12,427 nucleotides of DNA. Origin: Chitinophagaceae bacterium (GTDB lineage: Bacteria; Bacteroidota; Bacteroidia; Chitinophagales; Chitinophagaceae). The position numbers were made by a program, and so were the translations under genes. Below are positions 1 through 6,511 of the stretch, one piece after another; the first letter of the stretch is position 1; each line of letters opens with the position of its first letter. Below the pieces are notes generated by a model, which saw only the letters and a program-made list of their open reading frames with translations, was not told the DNA's origin and did not search any database. The stretch is from the NCBI GenBank assembly GCA_025924755.1, contig JAICHT010000086.1:1-12427 (forward strand). The letters run 5' to 3'.

Positions 1-946
1 GACCCAGCACGGTTCCGTATTCATCTACAAGAAAGCAGGAATGTATTTTGGACTCCTTAAACTTTTCCATTACCTGGTAAGCCGAATTGATATTGGGCAC
101 AAAAAGAGCCGGGTGCATCAGATCTTTCAAAGAGGTCAGATCGTTTGATACATATAAATCTTTGATGGATACTACGCCTTTAATAGTATCAATATCGCCT
201 TCGCAAACGGGATAAACCGTATGCGGCTCCGCTAAAATTTTTTCTCTTATTTTTTCTTCATCATCTGTAATATCCAACCATATCATATCACTGCGATGCG
301 TCATCAGCGACGTAATATTGCGATCGCCTAAATGAAAAATCCGGTCGATCATTTCTTTTTCTTCTTCTTCTATAGTTCCGGCTTCTGTTCCCTCCGAAAT
401 GATGGCTTTGATCTCTTCTTCTGTTACCACATCATCTTTCGATTTGGTGATTTTAAAAATCTTAAAAAATAATGTGCTGGTTCTGTTTAGTATCCAAACA
501 ATGGGATAGGTTATTTTTGCGAAAGTATTTACCGGCCCGGCAACGGATTTTGCAATTTTTTCGGCCCGTAACAAGCCAATGCGCTTGGGTATCAACTCGC
601 CAAATATTATGGATAAAAACGTGACGATAATTACAATAATAATAGTGGAAATGGTGCTGGCATAGTGCTGTAAAGAAGAAATCCGTTCAATATAAGGCTT
701 AAGGTACATGCTAAACCGCTCCCCGGAATACACCCCTGTTAAAATGGAAATTAAGGTAATACCGATTTGTGCAGCCGATAAAAAAATGTCCGGGTTGTTG
801 GAAAGCAGTAAAGCCCTGCCTGCCCGCTTATCGCCTCTTTCTGCCATAAACTCCAGCCGGGGTTTCCGTGCTGAAACGAGGGCTATTTCAGACATTACAA
901 AGAGTCCATTTAAGAATATCAATCCCAGCAATATTAATACATCCAT
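1..946 (-). CDS. CNNM/CorC-family (hemolysin C-like) membrane protein with CBS domains, 3' end cut by window
   Basis: Reading from 946 leftwards gives 315 codons open to the window edge, so the C-terminus is missing. Residues 1-165 look like a DUF21/CNNM membrane domain: a first helix (3-20) running into the family signature SEIALVSARKPRLE (19-32), a second hydrophobic stretch (55-73), and a third (98-120) ending in FGELIPKRIG. Residues about 170-205 are acidic and charged (VTEEEIKAII, then a run of Glu), the usual linker. A CBS pair follows: CBS1 about 205-265, CBS2 from about 270, ending within HSCFLVDEYGTVLG. A C-terminal CorC_HlyC transporter-associated domain would be expected outside the window. 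The family is linked to Mg2+/Co2+ efflux or resistance; the 'hemolysin' name is historical. ATG at 946 is the first ATG after an in-frame stop at 961-959 (a TTG lies just before it). It starts 16 bp after the PAP2 stop, so the two are probably co-transcribed. Family assignment is firm; the ion is inferred. Confidence 0.9.
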   Translation of the reverse strand, partial: MDVLILLGLIFLNGLFVMSEIALVSARKPRLEFMAERGDKRAGRALLLSNNPDIFLSAAQIGITLISILTGVYSGERFSMYLKPYIERISSLQHYASTISTIIIVIIVTFLSIIFGELIPKRIGLLRAEKIAKSVAGPVNTFAKITYPIVWILNRTSTLFFKIFKITKSKDDVVTEEEIKAIISEGTEAGTIEEEEKEMIDRIFHLGDRNITSLMTHRSDMIWLDITDDEEKIREKILAEPHTVYPVCEGDIDTIKGVVSIKDLYVSNDLTSLKDLMHPALFVPNINSAYQVMEKFKESKIHSCFLVDEYGTVLG

Positions 947-962
947 CAAGTTGACAAGTTAG

Positions 963-1547
963 CTAAATTAAAGTTCCTTCGTTTTTATTAAATACCCATG
1001 CAGTCAAAAGTCCTGCCAACACTCCAAGCCCGGCGCCGCCCAATACATCCAGCGGATAATGCAAACCCAAATAAATCTGCGCATACGATATAACAAATGC
1101 CCACAGATAACTTAGGTATACCCACCGTTTAAAAACGGGATAAAACGTAATGCTTACAAAGGTAGCCATTGCAAAAAGGTTGGCTGCCTGCGAAGAGGTA
1201 AAGCTATATCCGCCGGCACATTCAGGTGCCAGCAACCGCACGTGCATGTAAAAAGCCGGATCGCGGCAGGGCCGCAATCTTTCAAAAATTTCTTTAATAA
1301 TGCGGCTGCTTGCTATATCGCTAATAGCAATAGTACACAAAAAGGCCAGTCCCCACCACGCACCTTTTTTGCCATAGTTCAGTATAATAAAAGCTAATAT
1401 AAAAAGATACAGCGGCGTCCAAAAAGCTGAATTTCGAAAAAAAGGCAGTACCGCATCGAAAAATGAATTGGTACCCGTGCTGTTAATTTGTATAAAAAGC
1501 CATTGATCCCAGTGCTCAAGTTGTTGCCAAAAAGAAAGTAACGTCAT
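963..1547 (-). CDS. PAP2-family (phosphatidic acid phosphatase type 2) membrane phosphatase with altered motif 2
   Basis: This is an integral membrane protein of 194 residues (from 1547) with about five hydrophobic helices. PAP2 enzymes remove phosphate from lipid phosphates such as phosphatidate, undecaprenyl pyrophosphate or lipid A. Motif C1 is intact (K85, then R92-P93 in KEIFERLRP). Motif C3 keeps its nucleophilic His163 and Asp167 (LGLHYPLD), with Ala-Gln where many relatives have Ser-Arg. Motif C2, normally ending SGH or SNH, reads SFTSSQAAN: the catalytic His is Gln120 (CAG codon at 1190-1188). The protein may therefore be weakly active, altered or inactive. The reading frame extends to an ATG at 1586, but the extra 13 residues (MHRRLVYICYMGG) do not resemble the family, and a TACATTTG box at 1568-1561 would place transcription start after that ATG, so 1547 is preferred. 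The CNNM gene follows after 16 bp. The family is sure; substrate and activity are unknown. Confidence 0.88.
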   Translation of the reverse strand: MTLLSFWQQLEHWDQWLFIQINSTGTNSFFDAVLPFFRNSAFWTPLYLFILAFIILNYGKKGAWWGLAFLCTIAISDIASSRIIKEIFERLRPCRDPAFYMHVRLLAPECAGGYSFTSSQAANLFAMATFVSITFYPVFKRWVYLSYLWAFVISYAQIYLGLHYPLDVLGGAGLGVLAGLLTAWVFNKNEGTLI

Positions 1548-1560
1548 ACCACCCATATAA

Positions 1561-1568
1561 CAAATGTA
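1561..1568 (-). promoter_or_regulatory. Putative Bacteroidota -7 box (TACATTTG) for the PAP2-CNNM unit
   Basis: On the minus strand TACATTTG matches the TAnnTTTG consensus used by the Bacteroidota housekeeping sigma factor. It begins 21 nt upstream of the preferred ATG at 1547, giving a leader of roughly 8-10 nt. TTG triplets lie upstream at spacings a little shorter and a little longer than ideal for a -33 element, so that element is weak. This is a pattern match only. Confidence 0.4.
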
Positions 1569-1701
1569 AACCAAGCGGCGGTGCAAGCGTGCAATTTAAA
1601 GAAAGGTTAATAGAGCAATGAATTTATTAAAATTTTATCCAAAACCCCGCAGTGCTTACATTGAGACCTGTACTAAAAAGTTTCTTTATAGATTCCGTGT
1701 G

Positions 1702-2442
1702 TTATACTTTGTTTGCTATAATAACCAGGCGCGGCGAGTTTTTGATATTATAAGAATTCAAAAGATAATCGCCACATACGTTACTTACCTGCATTTTTTG
1801 GTAAGAAAGCATATCCGTAAAATCGCCTAAGGTAAACTTGGCTACCTTCTCTGTATATTCAGCGGGTTGGTTTAATGCCGGATCATTCACCGTTATCTTT
1901 TTATAAAAATGATGTTCGTCTTGCCAGCGGTGAATTTCATAAACTGTTTCTCCTATTGTTTTTTCTTCATTTGGCTTCAGGTGGGCTTCTGAATAATGAA
2001 CGTTTAAATAATCCAACACCAGTACACCACGCGGTTTTAAGCCGGAAGCAATAGTGCGAATGGCGTCTTCGTGTTCGCGCCGGGTGGCAAAGTACCCAAA
2101 GGAGGTAAAAAAGTTAAACGCATAATCGAAGTAGTTGATCCAAAAGGGAAGCCGCATATCGTGTACAAAAAAATGGAGCTTCTCTGTTTCAAATTGTTGG
2201 GCAAATAAGATGCTGTCCTGTGCAAGGTCTACACCTGTTACCTCATACCCGGCCTCCGCCAATATCCGGCTGTGCCGGCCTCTTCCGCAGGCTATATCCA
2301 CCATGCGGCTACCTGCGGCGGGCTTTAAATACTGCAACAATTTTAAAATAAATTTCCGGGCTTCTGCTTCATCATGCTCAAAATACAGCTTATGATAATA
2401 TGGCGAATTAAACCAAACGGCAAACCACTCTTTTGCGCCCAT
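1702..2442 (-). CDS. Class I SAM-dependent methyltransferase, substrate unknown
   Basis: From the ATG at 2442 this is a 246-residue soluble protein with a Rossmann-type methyltransferase core. Motif I is VDIACGRGRHS (48-58), which binds SAM. The acidic residue at the end of beta-2 is Asp72 (VTGVDLA), motif II is VHDMRLPF (93-100), and a later strand reads GVLVLDYLN (139-147). The N-terminus EWFAVWFNSPYYHKLY (5-20) is typical of a Bacteroidota methyltransferase group whose substrate I cannot name. The frame stays open upstream to an ATG at 2553, which would add 37 residues and overlap the divergent glmM start by 7 bp. The shorter start fits the family N-terminus better and leaves 104 bp for divergent promoters, including a TACATTTG box 19 nt upstream. 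It is followed, same strand, by PAP2 about 150 bp away, so joint transcription is uncertain. Small molecule, tRNA or protein could be the methyl acceptor. Confidence 0.85.
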   Translation of the reverse strand: MGAKEWFAVWFNSPYYHKLYFEHDEAEARKFILKLLQYLKPAAGSRMVDIACGRGRHSRILAEAGYEVTGVDLAQDSILFAQQFETEKLHFFVHDMRLPFWINYFDYAFNFFTSFGYFATRREHEDAIRTIASGLKPRGVLVLDYLNVHYSEAHLKPNEEKTIGETVYEIHRWQDEHHFYKKITVNDPALNQPAEYTEKVAKFTLGDFTDMLSYQKMQVSNVCGDYLLNSYNIKNSPRLVIIANKV

Positions 2443-2453
2443 CAGTTTTTTTA

Positions 2454-2461
2454 CAAATGTA
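2454..2461 (-). promoter_or_regulatory. Putative -7 box (TACATTTG) for the methyltransferase
   Basis: The octamer on the minus strand is identical to the one before the PAP2 gene and fits TAnnTTTG. It lies 19 nt before the ATG at 2442 and inside the longer reading frame from 2553. If used, the long frame's first ATG would not be transcribed and the leader would be only about 6 nt. A T-rich stretch about 17 nt upstream could serve as a poor -33 element. Confidence 0.38.
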
Positions 2462-2519
2462 ATCTTCTCATCTGTTAGAAAATTGGGCAGCCTTAACAAA
2501 TGAAGAACGGGTAAAAGCT

Positions 2520-2527
2520 TATTTTTG
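2520..2527 (+). promoter_or_regulatory. Putative -7 box (TATTTTTG) for glmM
   Basis: TATTTTTG fits TAnnTTTG and begins 27 nt before the GTG start of glmM, implying a leader of about 13-15 nt. No good -33 TTG sits at the usual spacing. It lies in the 104-bp divergent region between the methyltransferase and glmM. Confidence 0.35.
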
Positions 2528-2546
2528 CCAACCAAATTTTTTAGCA

Positions 2547-3938
2547 GTGGCATTGATAAAGAGTATTTCAGGCATCAGGGGCACCATTGGTGGTAATCCC
2601 GGCAGTTCGCTTACGCCTATAGATGTAGTAAAATTTACAGCAGCTTTTGGCCGCATTATTACAGAAACCCATAATAGCAAATCGGAAAATCCTAAAATAG
2701 TAATAGGCAGAGACGGCAGAATAAGCGGTCCTATGGTAAGCGGCCTGGTAACCAACACCTTAATAGGCTTGGGCATAGATGTGATTGACCTGGGGCTTTC
2801 TACCACACCCACCGTAGAAATTGCTACAATAAAGGAAGGCGCTGCAGGCGGCATCATTATTACTGCCAGCCACAACCCAAGGGAATGGAACGCCTTAAAA
2901 CTGTTAAATAAGGATGGCGAATTTATTGATGCTACTATTGGCGCCCAGGTATTGCAAAAAGCGGCTGATGAATCGATCAAATTTACACCTGTAGATAAAT
3001 TGGGCAGCGTAACCACCGATACTTCTTATTTGCAGCGGCATATTGATATGGTGCTGCAATATCCATTGATAGACGTGGAAACTATAAAAAGCCGTCATTT
3101 TAAAGTGGTGGTAGATTGTATAAACTCCAGCGGCGCTTTAGTAATTCCGCAACTTTTATATGCATTAGGCGTCGAAGAGGTGATTGTTTTAAATGGCGAG
3201 GTGAATGGAAAATTTGCCCATAATCCTGAACCATTACCGGAGCATTTGGTGCAACTTAGCAAGGAAGTGGTAAAGCAGAATGCAGATTTTGGTATTGCCA
3301 TAGATCCTGATGTAGACCGCTTATGTTTTGTATGCGAAGATGGTTCTATGTTTGGCGAAGAGTATACCCTGGTGGCAGTAGCCGATTACATATTGAGCAA
3401 AAAGAAAGGCAATACGGTGAGCAATATGAGCAGTACCAAAGCACTAAAAGAACTTACCATAAAACATGGAGGTGAATATACGCCTTCGGCGGTAGGAGAG
3501 GTAAACGTGGTAAATAAAATGAAAGCGGTAAACGCAGTTATTGGCGGCGAGGGTAATGGCGGTATTATTGTACCTGATTTTCATTACGGCCGCGATGCGC
3601 TGATTGGCATTGCTTTATTTCTTTCGCACTTTGCCAATCATAAAAAGGGATTGAAATCTTTTAGAAGAAACTACCCGGAATATTTTATATCAAAAAATAA
3701 AATTGAACTGGAAAACGGGCTGGATACCAACGCCATCTTTGATAAGATCAAAAAGAAATACAAAAACAATCCTATTAATATCGAAGACGGGCTGAAGATT
3801 GAGTTTGATACCGACTGGGTGCATTTGCGAACGTCTAATACCGAACCGATCATTCGCATATATGCCGAAAGCAGTTTTGCCACTACTGCCAATAACATTG
3901 CCAACCGGCTAATGCAGGATATACGGGAGTTTAGATAA
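2547..3938 (+). CDS. glmM: Phosphoglucosamine mutase
   Basis: This cytosolic enzyme of the alpha-D-phosphohexomutase superfamily converts glucosamine-6-phosphate to glucosamine-1-phosphate, on the way to UDP-GlcNAc for peptidoglycan and LPS. At 463 residues it has the normal four-domain length. The phosphoserine loop is TASHNP with catalytic Ser108. The metal loop DPDVDR has Asp253, Asp255 and Asp257. The sugar-binding loop is GGEGNGG (333-339), and the phosphate-binding loop RTSNTEP begins at Arg428. The N-terminus ALIKSISGIRGTIGG is characteristic of Bacteroidota GlmM and fixes the start at GTG 2547; a TTG two codons later is less likely. No upstream Shine-Dalgarno is evident. It is divergent from the methyltransferase, and the cysteine desulfurase follows 76 bp downstream on the same strand. 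A phosphomannomutase activity cannot be excluded from sequence, but the loop sequences and overall similarity favour GlmM. Confidence 0.93.
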   Translation: MALIKSISGIRGTIGGNPGSSLTPIDVVKFTAAFGRIITETHNSKSENPKIVIGRDGRISGPMVSGLVTNTLIGLGIDVIDLGLSTTPTVEIATIKEGAAGGIIITASHNPREWNALKLLNKDGEFIDATIGAQVLQKAADESIKFTPVDKLGSVTTDTSYLQRHIDMVLQYPLIDVETIKSRHFKVVVDCINSSGALVIPQLLYALGVEEVIVLNGEVNGKFAHNPEPLPEHLVQLSKEVVKQNADFGIAIDPDVDRLCFVCEDGSMFGEEYTLVAVADYILSKKKGNTVSNMSSTKALKELTIKHGGEYTPSAVGEVNVVNKMKAVNAVIGGEGNGGIIVPDFHYGRDALIGIALFLSHFANHKKGLKSFRRNYPEYFISKNKIELENGLDTNAIFDKIKKKYKNNPINIEDGLKIEFDTDWVHLRTSNTEPIIRIYAESSFATTANNIANRLMQDIREFR

Positions 3939-4014
3939 GGGGGAGGATATGGGTTATTAGTTTCTTGTTATTCGCCGGTATAAAGCTGTTGTTTCATTCT
4001 TATATATTCATTTT

Positions 4015-5142
4015 ATGACCCGAATCTATCTTGATAATGCAGCTACTACACCTCTAGACCCGGCAGTGCTGGAAGCCATGTTACCTTATATGTCTACTCA
4101 TTTTGGCAATCCCTCTTCTATATATTCCTACGGCAGAGAAACCCGGCTCGCCATTGAAAATGCCCGTAAGTTAGTAGCCCGCATACTGCATGCAAAACCA
4201 GGAGAAATCTTTTTTACCAGCGGCGGCACTGAAAGTAATAATACGGCCATACTGGCATCCATCCGTGATCTGGGTTGTAAGCATATCATCACATCGTCCA
4301 TCGAACATCATGCAGTATTGCATACCGTTGAACATTACAAACAACAAAATTTAGTAAGTACCAGCCTTGTTTCTTTATTGCCGGATGGGGAAGTGGATTA
4401 TGAAAATTTGGAATTGCAATTGGCACGTCAGCAGCAACGTTGCCTGGTAACCCTGATGCATGCTAATAATGAAATTGGTGTATTGCTCGATCTGCAAAAA
4501 GTAGGGACTTTATGTAAAAAGTATGATGCTATTTTTCATTCAGACTGTGTGCAAACCGTGGGGCACTATCCTATAGATTTAAGTGCCGTACATATTCATT
4601 TTATTTCGGCAGCGGCTCATAAATTTCACGGCCCAAAAGGTGTGGGCATACTATATGTATCGGATTCAATTACAATTCAGCCATATATTTTTGGTGGTGG
4701 ACAAGAGCGGAATATGCGTGCCGGTACTGAAAATGTTTATGGCATAGTAGGTTTTGCCAAAGCACTGGAAATAGCCACCGCCAATTACGAAAAAGATTGC
4801 GCCTATATAAAAGAAGTAAGATTATATATGAAGCAGCAATTGCAAAAAGCGATACCCAATATCAGCTTTAATGATGCGCTGGATGGCAACAGTTTATATA
4901 CGGTGTTGAGTACTTGTTTTCCTAAAACAGAAAAGTCGGAAATGTTGTTGTTTAGTTTAGACATGAACAACATTTGCGTATCTGGCGGGAGTGCCTGCAG
5001 CAGCGGTGCCAGTATCGGTTCTCACGTGTTAGAGGCTTTGAATAAATCGGAAGATTGTATGACGGTACGTTTTTCATTTAGCAAGTACAATACTAAAGAA
5101 GAAGTAGATAAGGTAGTGGACACTTTGAAAGATTTGATATGA
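4015..5142 (+). CDS. Cysteine desulfurase, NifS/IscS-like (class V aminotransferase)
   Basis: This 375-residue PLP enzyme takes sulfur from L-cysteine, giving alanine and an enzyme persulfide used for Fe-S clusters, tRNA thiolation or other sulfur transfer. The N-terminus IYLDNAATTPLDP is diagnostic. PLP-site residues are visible: His98 (EHHAVL), Asp and Gln in HSDCVQTVGH, and the Schiff-base lysine Lys203 (SAAAHKFHGPKG). The sulfur-accepting cysteine is Cys328 in SGGSACSSG, the same number as in E. coli IscS, so the enzyme should be active. No iscU, iscA, suf or tRNA-thiolation gene is adjacent, so the sulfur acceptor is unknown. ATG at 4015 sits right before the conserved strand and is the natural start. 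The preceding 76 bp hold no clear TAnnTTTG box, so read-through from glmM is possible. The stop TGA (5140-5142) directly abuts the stop of the convergent AraC gene. Confidence 0.93.
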   Translation: MTRIYLDNAATTPLDPAVLEAMLPYMSTHFGNPSSIYSYGRETRLAIENARKLVARILHAKPGEIFFTSGGTESNNTAILASIRDLGCKHIITSSIEHHAVLHTVEHYKQQNLVSTSLVSLLPDGEVDYENLELQLARQQQRCLVTLMHANNEIGVLLDLQKVGTLCKKYDAIFHSDCVQTVGHYPIDLSAVHIHFISAAAHKFHGPKGVGILYVSDSITIQPYIFGGGQERNMRAGTENVYGIVGFAKALEIATANYEKDCAYIKEVRLYMKQQLQKAIPNISFNDALDGNSLYTVLSTCFPKTEKSEMLLFSLDMNNICVSGGSACSSGASIGSHVLEALNKSEDCMTVRFSFSKYNTKEEVDKVVDTLKDLI

Positions 5143-6123
5143 TTATTTTTTGGTAAGCTCGCTGGGAAGCTTGCCAAATGCCTTCTTAAACGCCAGGGTA
5201 AAATTGCTAAGGTTGGAGTAGCCCAAAGTGTAGCCTACATCTTTTATCGAATACCTGCCAGACAGTAGCATCAGCCGGGCTTTTTGCATCCGGTGTTTTT
5301 GAAAATACTCATAAGGGGGCAAGCCATATACTGTTTTAAAAATTTTTTTGAGTTTCGATTCACTCATGGCCACTTCCTTGGAAAGCTGGTTAATAGTAGG
5401 CGGTATGACCGTATCCTCACTCGTTAAAATGGATTCGATCTTTTGTGCATTGACAATATCCTGCCTTGATATGCCGGAATCTTCTTCCAATGCCTGTGTT
5501 TTATCGTACAGCCAGCTAAAAAATTTTTCTACTATGCGTAGTATTTTATTTTGGTAAGAAAGCAGCGATCCATCCTCCAGTTTTAATATTTCATCCAGCA
5601 ATTCTTTCGATTCGGCATCCACACTTTTATTCCATACACCTTTTGTTTTTAACTCAATATATTTCTCCAGAATTTCATCTTTTTCCTTTAGCTGCAGGTA
5701 TTGCTGCATCCACGATAAGCTTAATAAAACCCGCATGCCTTTAGCCGATACATTTTTATGCAATACCGTATCAACTTCAAATAAAAAGCTGGTCAGGTAC
5801 AAGGCATTGTTACGCTCCACCTCTATACCTAATTTTTCATTTTCGATGAATACATTCATACCGCCCGGTTTTTGAGTTTCATCTAACACCAGCGTATAAT
5901 ATTCTTTGTTTTCTTTTTTACGCGTTAGCAGCAGTTCGTCTGTTAGTTTTAAATCGTAAATAATTGCTTCAATTCCATTGCCCAGGTCAATTACTTTAAA
6001 GAAACCGGTGCCTAATGCATCTGGAATATGAAAGGTGTTTTCTATTACCGGCACACCAAAGAAAGCAGCCATCTCGTGCAACAGCGACGTGTAAGTGGTA
6101 AGTGTATAAGTAAATGCTATCAT
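5143..6123 (-). CDS. AraC-family transcriptional regulator
   Basis: This 326-residue protein has a C-terminal AraC/XylS DNA-binding domain. The first helix-turn-helix lies around 243-267 (TINQLSKEVAMSESKLKKIF, then YGLPPYEYF). The second lies around 292-317 (SIKDVGYTLGYSNLSNFTLA, then FKKAFG with the usual P at 321). Residues 1-225 form a sensor-type region with no motif I can name; 30-125 look beta-rich, and 130-220 are helical and charged. Its ligand is unknown. ATG 6123 lies 13 bp after the stop of the PspC-domain gene, so the two probably form one operon. The gene ends base-to-base against the convergent cysteine desulfurase. Possible targets are its own operon or envelope genes, but no operator is recognisable. 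Confidence 0.9.
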   Translation of the reverse strand: MIAFTYTLTTYTSLLHEMAAFFGVPVIENTFHIPDALGTGFFKVIDLGNGIEAIIYDLKLTDELLLTRKKENKEYYTLVLDETQKPGGMNVFIENEKLGIEVERNNALYLTSFLFEVDTVLHKNVSAKGMRVLLSLSWMQQYLQLKEKDEILEKYIELKTKGVWNKSVDAESKELLDEILKLEDGSLLSYQNKILRIVEKFFSWLYDKTQALEEDSGISRQDIVNAQKIESILTSEDTVIPPTINQLSKEVAMSESKLKKIFKTVYGLPPYEYFQKHRMQKARLMLLSGRYSIKDVGYTLGYSNLSNFTLAFKKAFGKLPSELTKK

Positions 6124-6136
6124 GCAAAAATTAAAG

Positions 6137-6358
6137 TCACAAATAACGCAATGGATTACGGCGGGCGGCTAATATATAGCGTTTTATATTTAACCAAAAA
6201 GCCATTACCATATATAAAATAATAGGAGAGCCAAAAGTTAAAAATGAAATATAGATAAACCACATACGGATGCGGGCTGTAGCAATACCCATTTTTTCGC
6301 CAATGGCAGCACAAACACCAAACGCCTGCCACTCAATAAAATTTTTCAGATGCTTCAT
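6137..6358 (-). CDS. PspC-domain small membrane protein
   Basis: This is a 73-residue protein. Residues 8-30 (EWQAFGVCAAIGEKMGIATARIR) match the PspC domain found in phage-shock-protein C: a short amphipathic region with the typical GVCAAIGE and RIR pattern. It is followed by one hydrophobic helix (about 33-56, rich in Ile, Leu, Phe and Met) and a basic tail (RRNPLR). In proteobacteria PspC is an inner-membrane sensor and toxin-neutralising partner in the envelope stress response. Many Bacteroidota carry such stand-alone mini-proteins with undefined roles. ATG 6358 is the only sensible start, preceded by an A/T-rich stretch. It is the first gene of a likely two-gene operon with the AraC regulator and is divergent from aconitase. 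No pspA or pspB is in the window. Confidence 0.85.
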   Translation of the reverse strand: MKHLKNFIEWQAFGVCAAIGEKMGIATARIRMWFIYISFLTFGSPIILYMVMAFWLNIKRYILAARRNPLRYL

Positions 6359-6427
6359 ATAGCTAATTTAATTTTTTTTCTATTAAGTTGATGTTATATT
6401 ACAATAGTAGGTTTAACGTGTTTTAAG

Positions 6428-6435
6428 TAACTTTG
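6428..6435 (+). promoter_or_regulatory. Putative -7 box (TAACTTTG) for aconitase
   Basis: TAACTTTG matches TAnnTTTG and lies in the divergent region between the PspC gene and aconitase. Transcription would begin near 6440, upstream of both candidate starts (6473 and 6512). No clear -33 TTG is seen at the usual distance. Confidence 0.38.
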
Positions 6436-6511
6436 CCACACTTTTTTAATAGGCGCATTCTTTACAAAGAAAATGCCTGGTTTAATTTTTAAGTACCATA
6501 AATTATCAGCT

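Noticed and set aside
708..962. Plus-strand reading frame of 84 codons
   Set aside because: It is antisense to the membrane domain of the CNNM protein and has no independent support.
1618..1830. Plus-strand reading frame of 70 codons
   Set aside because: It overlaps the methyltransferase C-terminus, has no family resemblance and a poor start context, and is basic and aromatic in the way expected of antisense reading.
2519..3016. Minus-strand reading frame of 165 codons inside glmM
   Set aside because: It is antisense to the well-conserved glmM N-terminal half, has no recognisable domain, and has a Ser/Pro-rich shadow composition.
6359..6427. Imperfect inverted repeat TTGATGTTATATTACAA as an operator for the pspC-araC operon
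   Set aside because: Only the outer triplets pair well, the centre does not match, and no second copy was seen to support it.
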